DNA of 52,134 nucleotides, taken from contig DASSTE010000034.1 of assembly GCA_035708085.1 (NCBI GenBank), positions 1-52,134 on the forward strand, written 5' to 3'. This stretch comes from DASSBR01 sp035708085 (GTDB lineage: Bacteria > Pseudomonadota > Gammaproteobacteria > Natronospirales > DASSBR01). The position numbers were made by a program, and so were the translations under genes. The notes beneath the pieces are model-generated. The model saw only the letters and a program-made list of their open reading frames with translations, did no database searches and was not told where the DNA came from. How positions within the stretch are numbered: position 1 is the first letter of the stretch; each line of letters begins with the position of its first letter. Positions 18,766-26,716 of the stretch are shown here, in pieces.

Positions 18766-20169
18766 ATGTACGACTCCGCCAAGACCCTGTTTCGCGCGCT
18801 CGTCCGCTTCCTGCACGGCCGCGACACGCCGTTCCTGGGTCAGGCGCCGGCGGCGGTCGAGCGGTTCGTGCACCCGTTCATGCGCACACTGAACCGGCTG
18901 CCACGACGCGCGCGCCAGCGGTTCATCGCGCTCGGGCCGTTGCCGTCGGCGATGGCGCCCGATAAGTTTGCCGAGTGCCACGCCGAATCGCTGGCCCGCG
19001 CCAACATCGCTCAGCTTCCCGAGCGGACCTGGCCGGCGATCCTCATCGGTTCCAGTAACGGCGCCGGCATGCACCTGGCGGCGGCACTCGGCGTGCCATG
19101 GCTGCCGCAGACGACGATGCTGCCCGTGCGTACCGGCGGCATAGATCCCGACGAGCCGCAGCAGGCGATCGACCAACTCGCCGCGCCGCTAGAGCGCTTT
19201 GCCGCGCGCAATCAGGATGCGCTGGTGGTTCATCAGCATGACCCGGTGCACGATCGCCTGCCGATCGCGCACGTCGCTTACGTGCGGGTCAAGTGGCTGA
19301 CGCTTCCACGGGTGTATCGCGATTATATCGACCGGACGCTGGCGCCGGGCGGGCGCCTGATCGTGCTCGATTGCCGGCACCGGCGGCCGATGACGCAGTT
19401 CGGCGAACGGCACTGGTTCCAGTTTGGCGGTCTTGATTCCGCCACGCTGGAGGAATATTTCGACGGCGGAGCGCGGGTAGAGGATTTCCTCGAACGCCAG
19501 AGCGCCGCCCGGCGCCGCTGGGAGCCGCCCGCGCCGACCGGAGCGGAGCCGGAAGCGGAGTGGGGCTTTCATGCGGCGATCGGGTATTCGATCCTGGAAG
19601 CCGCCGCGAACAAACATGCCACGGTTGCAACACTCACCTATTCACATCCGCAGCAGCCGAGCCCGTTTGTGGCCGAGTTGTACCGCTGGTGGTATCGGCA
19701 GCGCGGTCTCCCGGCCGATCGCCTGCTGGTCGATCAGTTCCTGGTGGCGGATCCCCTGCGCACCCTGACGATCGGCGCGGCGCCGTATTGGACGCTGTTC
19801 GGCACGCAGCCGGCATACGATCGGCTGGCCGATTATCTCGATACGGCCGCGCCGTGGGACGATATCCGCCTGACGCTGTTTTCGCACGGCCTCGACGGGA
19901 TCGGCGACGCCAGTGGCGAGCAATGGGGCGAGGCGCTCAAGCGGGCGCGGAAATCGAGCGGCTTCGTCGGTGTCGATCCGGATTACTACCCGGCGGACCT
20001 GCGCACCGCCGCCGGCTTTCATCACGACCTCGTGCAACTGCCGGGACGGCGTCCGCCACCTGCGCCGTTGACCGTCGAAGAACTGGATGAATTCAGCGCC
20101 ACGTGGCCCGGCGCCGACAACGATGGTGGCATCACGTATAGGCACGCCGGCGCCGGCGGCGTAACCTGA
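18766..20169 (+). CDS. Uncharacterised ~470 aa protein (paralogue 2)
   Basis: A 467-aa tandem paralogue of 17293-18738, similar over nearly its full length. It keeps LIGSSNGAGMHLAAALG (GSSNG at 95-99), HDPVHDRLPI, FQFGGLD, LYRWWYRQRGLP, WTLFGTQP, LFSHG and GFVGVDP. It lacks the ~25-residue N-terminal extension of paralogue 1. No signal peptide. It starts 27 bases after paralogue 1 with GAGG somewhat far from the ATG. Tandem duplication followed by strong divergence suggests a heteromer or two related substrates. No function can be assigned. Confidence 0.6.
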   Translation: MYDSAKTLFRALVRFLHGRDTPFLGQAPAAVERFVHPFMRTLNRLPRRARQRFIALGPLPSAMAPDKFAECHAESLARANIAQLPERTWPAILIGSSNGAGMHLAAALGVPWLPQTTMLPVRTGGIDPDEPQQAIDQLAAPLERFAARNQDALVVHQHDPVHDRLPIAHVAYVRVKWLTLPRVYRDYIDRTLAPGGRLIVLDCRHRRPMTQFGERHWFQFGGLDSATLEEYFDGGARVEDFLERQSAARRRWEPPAPTGAEPEAEWGFHAAIGYSILEAAANKHATVATLTYSHPQQPSPFVAELYRWWYRQRGLPADRLLVDQFLVADPLRTLTIGAAPYWTLFGTQPAYDRLADYLDTAAPWDDIRLTLFSHGLDGIGDASGEQWGEALKRARKSSGFVGVDPDYYPADLRTAAGFHHDLVQLPGRRPPPAPLTVEELDEFSATWPGADNDGGITYRHAGAGGVT

Positions 20170-20200
20170 AACACTTCAGTCGTTCGGCAAGGAGGCCGCC

Positions 20201-20611
20201 ATGATCCAGCAACAATGCGTATCGCTCGAAGACGCCCGTCGTCTTATCGTCGCCGGTGAGCAGAAAGCTCGTGACATCGGCCAGCCTATGAACATTGCGG
20301 TGGTCGATAACGGTGGCAACCTCGTGGCATTCGCGCATATGGACGGCGCGTGGAAGGGCAGCGCCGATATTGCGATCAACAAGGCATTCACATCCGCGAT
20401 GTTTGAACTGCCGACGAAAGGACTGTCGGAAAAAGCGCAATCGGGCGGCCCGTTTTTCGGCATCCACGTGTCCAACCAGGGCCGCGTGATGATTTTCGAC
20501 GGCGGCCTGCCGCTCAAGCAGGACGGACAGTTGGTCGGCGCCGTCGGCGTCAGCGGCGGCGACAACAAACAGGATCAGACGGTGGCGGAATCGGCGCAGG
20601 CGGCCTTGTAA
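20201..20611 (+). CDS. GlcG/HbpS family (DUF336) heme-binding-like protein
   Basis: A 136-aa protein of the GlcG/HbpS family. Members include a heme-degrading extracellular protein and partners of glycolate or cobalamin operons. Signatures are PMNIAVVDNGGNLVAF, a central DIAINKAFTSA and C-terminal GGLPLKQDGQLVGAVGVSGG in outline, all intact. No signal peptide is present, so this copy is cytoplasmic. The start ATG follows CAAGGAGG. It ends 10 bases from the convergent DUF4142 gene. Its link to the DUF2236 operon is only by position. Confidence 0.85.
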   Translation: MIQQQCVSLEDARRLIVAGEQKARDIGQPMNIAVVDNGGNLVAFAHMDGAWKGSADIAINKAFTSAMFELPTKGLSEKAQSGGPFFGIHVSNQGRVMIFDGGLPLKQDGQLVGAVGVSGGDNKQDQTVAESAQAAL

Positions 20612-20621
20612 AAAATCAGAG

Positions 20622-21161
20622 CTACTTGCCCAGCGGCGTCGACGTGGGCTTTCTGAATTTGGACTTGGCGTACTGAAGCATGTCGATCTGAAGATTGATG
20701 GCCGGTAGCGCCTTTTTTGCAATCCTTTTGATCTTTTCCGATTCGCCCTTCGCAATTTCCTGCTGGGTCTTGTTGGCCGCCTTGAGCTCGGTCTCGAGCA
20801 TCATCCTCGTCCAGGCCTTGTCGAACTTGCCGCCCGACTTCGAGCTCACGTATTGGAGTTGCGATTGCATTTGCGCCGACGGCGTGTCGGCCAGCCGCAC
20901 GCCCATATCTTTTGCCAACGTCTTCAACTCGTCATCCAGCGCCTGATCGTCTTCGACGATTTTTTTGGCCGCCTTGTCGACAGCGGGCAGTTTGCTCCGC
21001 CGCCCGGCGATCTTGCCGGCATCGATGGCTCCCAGGCCAAGCTGGTGCGCGCTCTGCAACCACCGCTTGTCCTGAGGTGGCGGCTTGTCACCAGCGTACA
21101 CAGTTGCGAACGTGGCGAGCAACGTCAGTGTGAGCGGCAATAATATGAATCGCATTTTCAT
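20622..21161 (-). CDS. DUF4142 ferritin-like exported protein (copy 1)
   Basis: A 179-aa periplasmic protein with signal peptide MKMRFILLPLTLTLLATF and predicted cleavage after VYA. The rest is an all-helical DUF4142 domain, thought to be ferritin-like: helices with QSAHQLGLGAIDAGKIA, DDQALDDELKTLAKDMGV and a final MLQYAKSKF. ATG 21161 follows AAGAGG at 9 bases. A rho-independent terminator ends exactly at that ribosome site, so expression depends on read-through or on a promoter inside the upstream gene. One of four DUF4142 genes in 7 kb. Biochemical role unknown. Confidence 0.8.
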   Translation of the reverse strand: MKMRFILLPLTLTLLATFATVYAGDKPPPQDKRWLQSAHQLGLGAIDAGKIAGRRSKLPAVDKAAKKIVEDDQALDDELKTLAKDMGVRLADTPSAQMQSQLQYVSSKSGGKFDKAWTRMMLETELKAANKTQQEIAKGESEKIKRIAKKALPAINLQIDMLQYAKSKFRKPTSTPLGK

Positions 21162-21176
21162 GAAGATATGCCTCTT

Positions 21177-21207
21177 AAAAAAACCCCGGCGCCACACGGG
21201 CGCCGGG
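21177..21207 (-). terminator. Rho-independent terminator between the PG-binding gene and DUF4142 copy 1
   Basis: On the minus strand a 9-bp perfect GC stem (21199-21207 with 21185-21193, loop 5) is followed by seven T. Directly after the T run come AAGAGG and the start of DUF4142 copy 1, so it may work as an attenuator. Confidence 0.8.
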
Positions 21208-21231
21208 CTGCTTGAGCTCCCAACGGGCCTG

Positions 21232-21684
21232 TTAGCGAACCTGCGAAGGCTGACTGTTCGTGTACCGTCGGCCCGCGCCGTTCTCCCACATCTGGAACAC
21301 GTTGACGCCCAGGCTGCGCAAGGTTGCGATATTGATCTGCCCGGTCGGCGCCAAGCCCTGCGCGCGCTGATAAGTCATTAGTCCGATCTGCGCGTGATGG
21401 TCCCAGTTGCCGGTGACCTGGCCCATATCATAGCCGGCAGCGTTAAGCGCCTGCTTGATCTGACGCACGACGGCCGGGCTGACACGAAGCTGGCCACCGG
21501 TGCCGGCAGGCGCCTCCTGCAGGATCCGCTGATTGGTTACCGGCTCCTGACGGGCGAGGTTCTGCTGCTGACCCTGCGTGGCCTGCTGGCCGCTCTGCTG
21601 CTGCGGGCTGGCTGCCATCGCGACGGGTGCCGCCATAGCGAAACTCAACGCAGCTGCCATGCTGATTTTGTGAAAACTCTTCAT
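21232..21684 (-). CDS. Exported peptidoglycan-binding-like protein with Gln-rich linker
   Basis: A 150-aa exported protein. The signal peptide ends near VAMAA (about 24), then a Gln-rich tract (residues 25-45, with PQQQSGQQATQGQQQ) and one PG_binding_1-like module (about 60-130: VVRQIKQALNAAGYDMG, LMTYQRAQGLAPTGQIN). Shares NQRILQE and AGTG with the protein at 22625, so they are paralogues. ATG follows GGAGGA. It lies in a minus-strand operon between a PRC-barrel gene and DUF4142 copy 1. Expected to sit in the periplasm and bind cell wall, but ligand binding is not shown. Confidence 0.78.
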   Translation of the reverse strand: MKSFHKISMAAALSFAMAAPVAMAASPQQQSGQQATQGQQQNLARQEPVTNQRILQEAPAGTGGQLRVSPAVVRQIKQALNAAGYDMGQVTGNWDHHAQIGLMTYQRAQGLAPTGQINIATLRSLGVNVFQMWENGAGRRYTNSQPSQVR

Positions 21685-21719
21685 CGTTCATCCTCCATTG
21701 AAGGTGTGGTCAAGGCCGC

Positions 21720-22559
21720 CTAGCGCGACACTTGTGACTGCTGGTTCTGGTGCTGGTCAGGGTGGTAAGCCGGCAGGTTCTGGAACTGCTGCTGGCTGAT
21801 CGACGCTTGCAGACGAGCTTTCTGCGAATTGAAAGTGAGCTTCGTCACCGGCACTGCCACCAGCTTGCCGCCGATGAGACCGAAGAACGAGGCACCCGTT
21901 TCAATGACCGCGTAGGTCACGCGGTTGTGATCGATCACGAAGCCGTGAACGCTGCCGATGTTCTGCCCGGCAGTGTTGTAAACGGCATCGCCCACCCACT
22001 TTTGCAGCGGCTGGCCCTGAACCTGGGCCGGGTTGGCGGCGACCGGGTTCGAGTTCGTCGCGACTTGAGGTCCGGCGCCATTCTGCCCGCCGCTACCCGT
22101 CCCGTTGCTCGTGCTGCCGTTGCTCCCGTTCGGCGTCACCCGGACCGTGCCGAGGTGCTGAGGACCGTTCGAGGCAACGCTCGATCCGCTGGCGTTCGAC
22201 TGAAGCTGGACGCCGCCGGCCTGGCGGCCCACACCGTTGCCGGCGCGCTGCCCGTTTACGACCATCGGCTGGTTCGATTGCGGCGCCCGGATGTGAATGC
22301 CGCCGGACGAGCCCGTCGAGTTCCGTGGCTGCGGAACGTGAATCTGGATCCCGCCCGCGGCGCCGCCGCGTCCGCCGTTCGCTCCAATCTGAATCCGATT
22401 GGGCCCGGTCTGGTTCGGCACCTGGATCTGGATCGGACTGGATCTGTTCTGGCTCTGCTGCTGGCCCCCGCCCGTCTGCGCCGCGTTAGCGGCGAGCGGC
22501 ACGAGCGCCGCGCACATCGCCGTAACTGCAGCCGGTACGAGGTATCGGTGCTGTGACAT
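21720..22559 (-). CDS. Exported PRC-barrel protein with Gln/Asn/Gly-rich N-terminal half
   Basis: A 279-aa protein with a signal peptide ending near LAANA (about 26). A long low-complexity region (27-165) is rich in Gln, Asn, Gly and Ser, with recurring IQI/IHV/IHI segments (SPIQIQVPNQ, GGIQIHVPQ, GGIHIRAPQ). The C-terminal part is a PRC-barrel-like domain (about 180-260: GDAVYNTAGQNIGSVHGFVI, YAVIETGASFFGLIGGKLVA in outline). PRC barrels are small beta-barrels that bind RNA, protein or photosystem parts in different families. The tail is again Gln/His-rich. ATG follows AGGAGA. Role unknown. Confidence 0.75.
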   Translation of the reverse strand: MSQHRYLVPAAVTAMCAALVPLAANAAQTGGGQQQSQNRSSPIQIQVPNQTGPNRIQIGANGGRGGAAGGIQIHVPQPRNSTGSSGGIHIRAPQSNQPMVVNGQRAGNGVGRQAGGVQLQSNASGSSVASNGPQHLGTVRVTPNGSNGSTSNGTGSGGQNGAGPQVATNSNPVAANPAQVQGQPLQKWVGDAVYNTAGQNIGSVHGFVIDHNRVTYAVIETGASFFGLIGGKLVAVPVTKLTFNSQKARLQASISQQQFQNLPAYHPDQHQNQQSQVSR

Positions 22560-22584
22560 GTTTATCTCCTGTTAGCTGGGCGAT

Positions 22585-22610
22585 CTGGCAGCGCTCGCGG
22601 GCGCTGCCAG
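22585..22610. other. Stable intergenic hairpin, no U tract
   Basis: CTGGCAGCGC (22585-22594) pairs perfectly with GCGCTGCCAG (22601-22610) across 6 bases. It lies between the two minus-strand exported-protein genes and may be an RNA processing or stability element. Confidence 0.6.
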
Positions 22611-22624
22611 GTACGTCGTGGATC

Positions 22625-23386
22625 TCAACTTCTCGGCGGAGTATTTGTATTGTTGGAGTTATTGCCTTGATTGCCCTGGCCACCCTGATTCTGGCCGCTA
22701 TTATTGAAAAGGCCATTATTGCCAGAGCTGCTGCTGTTAAGCCCATTAGAACCATTGCCGTTAAGTCCATTGCCGTTCACACCGTTGCTGTTAAGTCCGT
22801 TACCGCCAGTGCTGCCATTGCTGTAAACGCTGCTGGCGCCATTGTTGTACAGGCCGCTGTTGCCCTGGCCGCTCTGCATGCCGCCGCCTTGATAGCCACT
22901 TTGCATGCCGCCACTCTGGTAACCGCCTTGCATGCCGCCACTCTGGTAACTGCCTTGCACGCCGCCGCTCTGGTAGCGTCCCATCTGACGATAGCTGGCA
23001 TTCTGGTAGCGGCCGCCGCCGTTGTTGCCAAAGACGCCGAGGGCGAGCAATGTCGTCAAGTTGAGATTGCCTGTCGGCGCAAGACCCTGTGCTTTCTGCC
23101 AGCTTTGCAGCGCACGGCTCGTCTGCCGATCCCAGTTACCGTTCACCGCGCCGGGGTTGTAGCCGGCTTCATTCAGCCGCTGCTGAATCTGACGCACGGT
23201 CGCCGGACTGATCGTCAGCGGCGCACCGGTACCCGCAGCCTTTTCCTGCAGAATGCGCTGGTTGTTTACCGGCTGGTTTCTGGCAGCATTCGTCTGTCCG
23301 TTCTGCCCGCCCTGTTGCGCCATCGCGAGCGGCGTTGCAGCCAAGGTCAAAGCGGCCGCAGCCGTCATCGTATGAAGTATCTTCAT
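22625..23386 (-). CDS. Exported peptidoglycan-binding-like protein with tandem Gly/Gln/Asn repeats
   Basis: A 253-aa exported protein. The signal peptide ends near AMA (about 23). A short Gln/Asn stretch and a PG_binding_1-like module (about 55-118: VRQIQQRLNEAGYNPGAVNG) follow. The C-terminal half is low complexity. Four 9-residue repeats of the form YQSGGMQGG lie at 138-173, then NGxNG pentads (196-215) and a Gln/Asn-rich tail to the end. The PG module resembles that of 21232-21684 (NQRILQE, GLAPTG). ATG follows AGGAGA. The repeats suggest a flexible, possibly self-associating surface or wall-linked domain; that is inference. Confidence 0.75.
   Translation of the reverse strand: MKILHTMTAAAALTLAATPLAMAQQGGQNGQTNAARNQPVNNQRILQEKAAGTGAPLTISPATVRQIQQRLNEAGYNPGAVNGNWDRQTSRALQSWQKAQGLAPTGNLNLTTLLALGVFGNNGGGRYQNASYRQMGRYQSGGVQGSYQSGGMQGGYQSGGMQSGYQGGGMQSGQGNSGLYNNGASSVYSNGSTGGNGLNSNGVNGNGLNGNGSNGLNSSSSGNNGLFNNSGQNQGGQGNQGNNSNNTNTPPRS
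22868..22975. repeat. Four 27-bp tandem repeats coding YQSGGMQGG-type nonapeptides
   Basis: Four in-frame 27-base units inside the PG-binding-like gene differ at a few positions. A second, shorter-period array lies at 22742-22801 (NGxNG pentads). Such arrays can change copy number by slippage. Confidence 0.8.
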
Positions 23387-23540
23387 AAGTCGTCTCCTGT
23401 GGAAATGTACACATAGATACGGTTTTCATCGCGGAGTGAAACCGTGCGAACCAGACTACGGTTGACGGTTGATGATGCCTACCGCGGCGTTTGCGGGGGA
23501 GCGTTAGCGGGAGCCCTTTTAGCGGACTCCCCACCTAAGC

Positions 23541-23576
23541 AAAAAAAATCCCCCTGCCGGTGAGCGGGAGGGGGAT
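23541..23576 (-). terminator. Rho-independent terminator of DUF4142 copy 2
   Basis: On the minus strand GGGGGAT-type stem bases (23569-23576) pair with 23548-23555, followed by eight T. It lies 27 bases after the stop of the gene at 23603-24148. Confidence 0.8.
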
Positions 23577-23602
23577 CTGCTGGACCAGCTGTTTTTAGCT
23601 AT

Positions 23603-24148
23603 TTATTTACTGACTGAAGCCTTGGTGGTGGACTTGATTTTGGCCAGCGCGTGCTGAAGCATGTTTTGTTCCAGGTTGATCGCCGGCAGGGCCGTCTTGG
23701 CAAGTTTCTTGACCTTGTGTGATTTGCCCTTGGCGACTTCCGCCTGCGCCTGATTGCCAGCCTTTAGTTCAGCTTTCAGCATTGTCTTGGTCCACAGCTT
23801 GTCGAACTCGGTGCCGTTCTTCGACTTCACTGTCTGCAGTTCCGACTGCTGCTTGGTGGACGGCGAGTTCGGCAGGTCCACGCCCTCATCCTTGGCCAGC
23901 ATTTTCACTTTCTTGTCCAGCACCTGGTCGTCCGCGATGATCTTTTCGGCGACCTTGTTGACCAGCGGCGAGTTGCCATTTTTCTTGGCCGCTTTGCCGG
24001 CCTTGATCGCGGCGAGGCTCGTCTGGTGAATATTCTTCAGCCATTGTGCGTCCTGTTGCGCCACCTTGTTGCTGCCCGCAAAGGCGGTGCCGGCGAAAGC
24101 GGTCGGGACGGCGAGCGCGCACGCCAGTAGGGTTGTTCGTGCATTCAT
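23603..24148 (-). CDS. DUF4142 ferritin-like exported protein (copy 2)
   Basis: A 181-aa protein. The signal peptide (MNARTTLLACALAVPTAF) is cleaved near AFAG. A helical DUF4142 domain follows: QWLKNIHQTSLAAIKAGKAA, IIADDQVLDKKVKMLAKD and a lysine-rich last helix. It is strongly basic overall. ATG follows GGAGGAA. It has its own terminator (23541-23576) and a 113-base leader region, so it is probably a single-gene unit. The domain is proposed to be ferritin-like from known structures of the family; metal ligands are not obvious in this copy. Confidence 0.8.
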   Translation of the reverse strand: MNARTTLLACALAVPTAFAGTAFAGSNKVAQQDAQWLKNIHQTSLAAIKAGKAAKKNGNSPLVNKVAEKIIADDQVLDKKVKMLAKDEGVDLPNSPSTKQQSELQTVKSKNGTEFDKLWTKTMLKAELKAGNQAQAEVAKGKSHKVKKLAKTALPAINLEQNMLQHALAKIKSTTKASVSK

Positions 24149-24261
24149 CGAAGGTTCCTCCTTCCGTGGGTGAAAGAGAGTCCATGTTCGACGGCTCGTT
24201 GCGCCGACGCAATCGGGGCATGTACGGTGAGGGAATACCGCGTCCCGGGGAAACGTGCGGA

Positions 24262-24774
24262 TTATTTGACCTCGTTCTGCGCGTGCTGAATCATGTTGAG
24301 ATGCGTCTGCAATACCGGCAGGGCCTTCTTTGCCAGTTTCTTGACCTGCTCGGAACCGGCATGATGAATCTCGAAGTCGGTCTTGTTGATCGCCTTGAGA
24401 TGCGCCATCTCCATGGCTCGGACCCAGTACTTGTCGAAGTCGGAGCCGGACATTGACTTCGCCTTCTGCAGCACTTTTTTCTGCATCGGCGAGGGCGATT
24501 TCGGCAGCGGGACGCCCAGTTCATGTGCCGCACGCGTGAGCACTGCATCCAGCATCTTGTGATCGCTCACCAGCATGTGCCCGGTCTTTCTGACGATCGC
24601 GTGGCTGCCTTTTTTCTCCGCCGTTTCGCCGGCCTTGATCTCGGTGAGATTGGCTTTGTGTGCCGCCTTCATCCAGATCTTGTCCTGGTGCGACACTTTG
24701 GATGACGATGACGCTGCATACGCTGCAGCAGGCAGCGTGAACGCCAATGCCAGCAAAATCCATTTTGCTTTCAT
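24262..24774 (-). CDS. DUF4142 ferritin-like exported protein (copy 3)
   Basis: A 170-aa protein with signal peptide MKAKWILLALAFTLPAAA cleaved near AYA, then the DUF4142 helices (KAAHKANLTEIKAGETAEKK, GHMLVSDHKMLDAVL, MIQHAQNEV). His residues in the DH motif are kept here as in copy 4. ATG 24774 follows GGAGGAA; the longer open frame upstream has no such site and crosses the probable promoter. A GCTAGGCT box ~43 bases upstream could be a -10. It is separate from the antiporter gene upstream on the same strand. Confidence 0.8.
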   Translation of the reverse strand: MKAKWILLALAFTLPAAAYAASSSSKVSHQDKIWMKAAHKANLTEIKAGETAEKKGSHAIVRKTGHMLVSDHKMLDAVLTRAAHELGVPLPKSPSPMQKKVLQKAKSMSGSDFDKYWVRAMEMAHLKAINKTDFEIHHAGSEQVKKLAKKALPVLQTHLNMIQHAQNEVK

Positions 24775-24890
24775 GAGCCGGTTCCTCCGTTCCTGGAAAT
24801 TCGTGGACTCGCCCCAGCCTAGCGCCGACGCCAAGCCCGCGGCAATCAGGGAAAACGCGCTGGGGCCGGTAGGGGTAGGCGTACTGTCAC

Positions 24891-24904
24891 CCTGCCTGCG
24901 CAGG
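24891..24904. repeat. Short CCTGCGCAGG-type palindrome
   Basis: CCTGCCTGCGCAGG followed by AATGACG is a fragment of a dispersed proteobacterial intergenic repeat. It lies between the antiporter stop and DUF4142 copy 3. Confidence 0.4.
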
Positions 24905-24920
24905 AATGACGAAGGAGGCC

Positions 24921-26516
24921 TCAAATTTCCAGCCGCGTGTCTTCCAGATCGAGATCGCGTTCGATCTGGCGGCGCACGCCATCGCTGATGCGTCCGGCGT
25001 TGCGCAGTTCGAGCAGCTTCGCCCGCTCGGCCTGCAGCAGTTCGCGGCGCAGGCGCTGCGATGCGAGCGAGCGCTCTTCGTAGTCGATGTCGCTTTCGCC
25101 CTTTTCTTCGGCTTCTTCTTCCGAAAGCTGGGCGCTGAAACGTACGCGGCGGCGTTCGTACACGCCGCGCAGCCGCTCGACCGCTTCATCGTGAACCCAG
25201 TCCTCGTCCGCCAGTTCGTCAATCCGCGCGAGCGCCGCCTCGGCGGCACAAAGTCGCGCTTCGGCCTGCTCGCGCTCTTCCACGTCCTCCTGGCCCGCCA
25301 GCCCCAGCCGCCGGACCAGCCACGGCAGCGTCAGCCCCTGCGGGACCAGCGTCGCGAGGATCACGCAGAAGGTCAGGAACAGGATCATGTTGCGGAAAGG
25401 GAAGGGCGTGTGCCCGTGGATCGTAAACGGCAGGGCGAGCGCGAGCGCAAGCGAGACGCCGCCGCGCATGCCGGTGTAGGCGACGATGCTGAGGCGCCGC
25501 CAGTCAACCGTCGGGGTTTGCTCGCGCACCCGGCGACTCAAAAAGCGCGGCAGGTAAGCGAACGGGTATGTCCACAGCGCGCGCATGCCGACCACGGTCA
25601 GGCAGATCACTGCGGCGTACAGCAGCAGCCGCATCGATTGCCAGTGCTGGATGCCGCTGACGATTTCCGGCAGTTGCAGGCCGATCAGAATGAACAGCAG
25701 CGAGTTGAGCAGAAACGGCAGGACTTCCCAGACCTCGAACATCTGCAACCGCGCACGGGGCCCGGAAAGCTGCGGCGAACGCCAGCCGAGATAGAGGCCG
25801 GCCGCCACCGCGGCGAGCACGCCGGAGACGCCCAGTTCCTGTGCCGGAATGTAGGCGGCGTAACTGGTGAGCAGCGAAATGATGATCTCGACCTGGCGGT
25901 CGGCGATGCGCATCCTGATGAACGCGACCACCCAGCCGACGATCAGGCCGATGGCGACGCCGACAATTACGTAGAGCCCGAACTGCAAAATCGCGAGGGG
26001 CAGCGAAAAAAAGCCCGTGACGACGACAGCCAGCGCGACGTGGTATAGCGACAGCGCGGTGCCGTCGTTGATCAGGCTTTCGCCTTCAAGAATCGTGACT
26101 ACCTGCCGCGGGGCGCCGATGCGGCCGGCTACGGCGGTCATCGCCACCGGGTCGGTCGGCGCGACCACCGCGCCGAGCACGAAAGCCGCCGCCCATGGCA
26201 GGCCGATCAGCACGTGTGCAACCCACGCGACCGCGGTCGCTGTGATCAGCGTGACCCCGACCGCCAACCAAGAGATCGGGCGCAGGTTGGCACGAAATTC
26301 ATGAGGCGACGAAAAAAAGGCCGCCGAATACAGGATCGGCGGCAGGAAAACCATCATCACCAGGTTCGGTGGCAGGCGGGCGCTGGGCATGAGCGGAATA
26401 AAGCCGAGGCCGACGCCGCCCAGCACCAGCGCGACCGGGTACGGCACGCGCAGGCGACGGGCGAGCAGCACCAGCGCCGCGATCACCGCCAGCAGGCCGA
26501 AGATCAGGAATTCCAC
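24921..26516 (-). CDS. CPA1 family Na+/H+ antiporter
   Basis: A 531-aa inner-membrane cation/proton antiporter of the CPA1 (NhaP/YjcE) group. About 12 membrane segments span residues 1-410. The ion-site motifs are intact: GAVVAPTDPVAM, GESLINDGTALS and YTGMRGGVSLALAL. The last ~120 residues form a charged, helical cytoplasmic tail (EEREQAEARLCAAEAALARI, SEEEAEEKGESD) likely used in regulation. The start is GTG 26516 with a weak ribosome site. It is transcribed away from the DUF4142-xoxF operon. Na+ versus K+ preference cannot be told. Confidence 0.9.
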   Translation of the reverse strand: MEFLIFGLLAVIAALVLLARRLRVPYPVALVLGGVGLGFIPLMPSARLPPNLVMMVFLPPILYSAAFFSSPHEFRANLRPISWLAVGVTLITATAVAWVAHVLIGLPWAAAFVLGAVVAPTDPVAMTAVAGRIGAPRQVVTILEGESLINDGTALSLYHVALAVVVTGFFSLPLAILQFGLYVIVGVAIGLIVGWVVAFIRMRIADRQVEIIISLLTSYAAYIPAQELGVSGVLAAVAAGLYLGWRSPQLSGPRARLQMFEVWEVLPFLLNSLLFILIGLQLPEIVSGIQHWQSMRLLLYAAVICLTVVGMRALWTYPFAYLPRFLSRRVREQTPTVDWRRLSIVAYTGMRGGVSLALALALPFTIHGHTPFPFRNMILFLTFCVILATLVPQGLTLPWLVRRLGLAGQEDVEEREQAEARLCAAEAALARIDELADEDWVHDEAVERLRGVYERRRVRFSAQLSEEEAEEKGESDIDYEERSLASQRLRRELLQAERAKLLELRNAGRISDGVRRQIERDLDLEDTRLEI

Positions 26517-26606
26517 CGTTCGTTACCGTTGTTCGCTCTATCCCCAAAGTGACAGAATCCGCCGGCGGCCGACACCGGGGTTATGTCCTATAGGGAAGAG
26601 CCCATG

Positions 26607-26635
26607 TTGACCGGCCAACCCCGTGCGCCTAGGGT
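26607..26635 (+). promoter_or_regulatory. Probable promoter of the DUF4142-xoxF-oxidase operon
   Basis: TTGACC (26607-26612), a 17-base spacer and TAGGGT (26630-26635) form a good -35 and an imperfect -10. About 80 bases separate it from the GTG start of DUF4142 copy 4. A small CGGGGG/CCCCCG hairpin (26675-26689) lies in the leader. Confidence 0.5.
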
Positions 26636-26716
26636 GATTTGTGAGAACTGCTTCCTTCCCGCCAGAACGATTTCCGGGGGAAGCCCCCGCTTGAGTTGGG
26701 AATCAAGGAGGATTCC

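Noticed and set aside
26675..26689. CGGGGG/CCCCCG hairpin in the xoxF operon leader as a lanthanide or PQQ riboswitch
   Set aside because: A 6-bp stem with a 3-base loop is too simple to support a ligand-binding RNA. I only note it as a leader structure.
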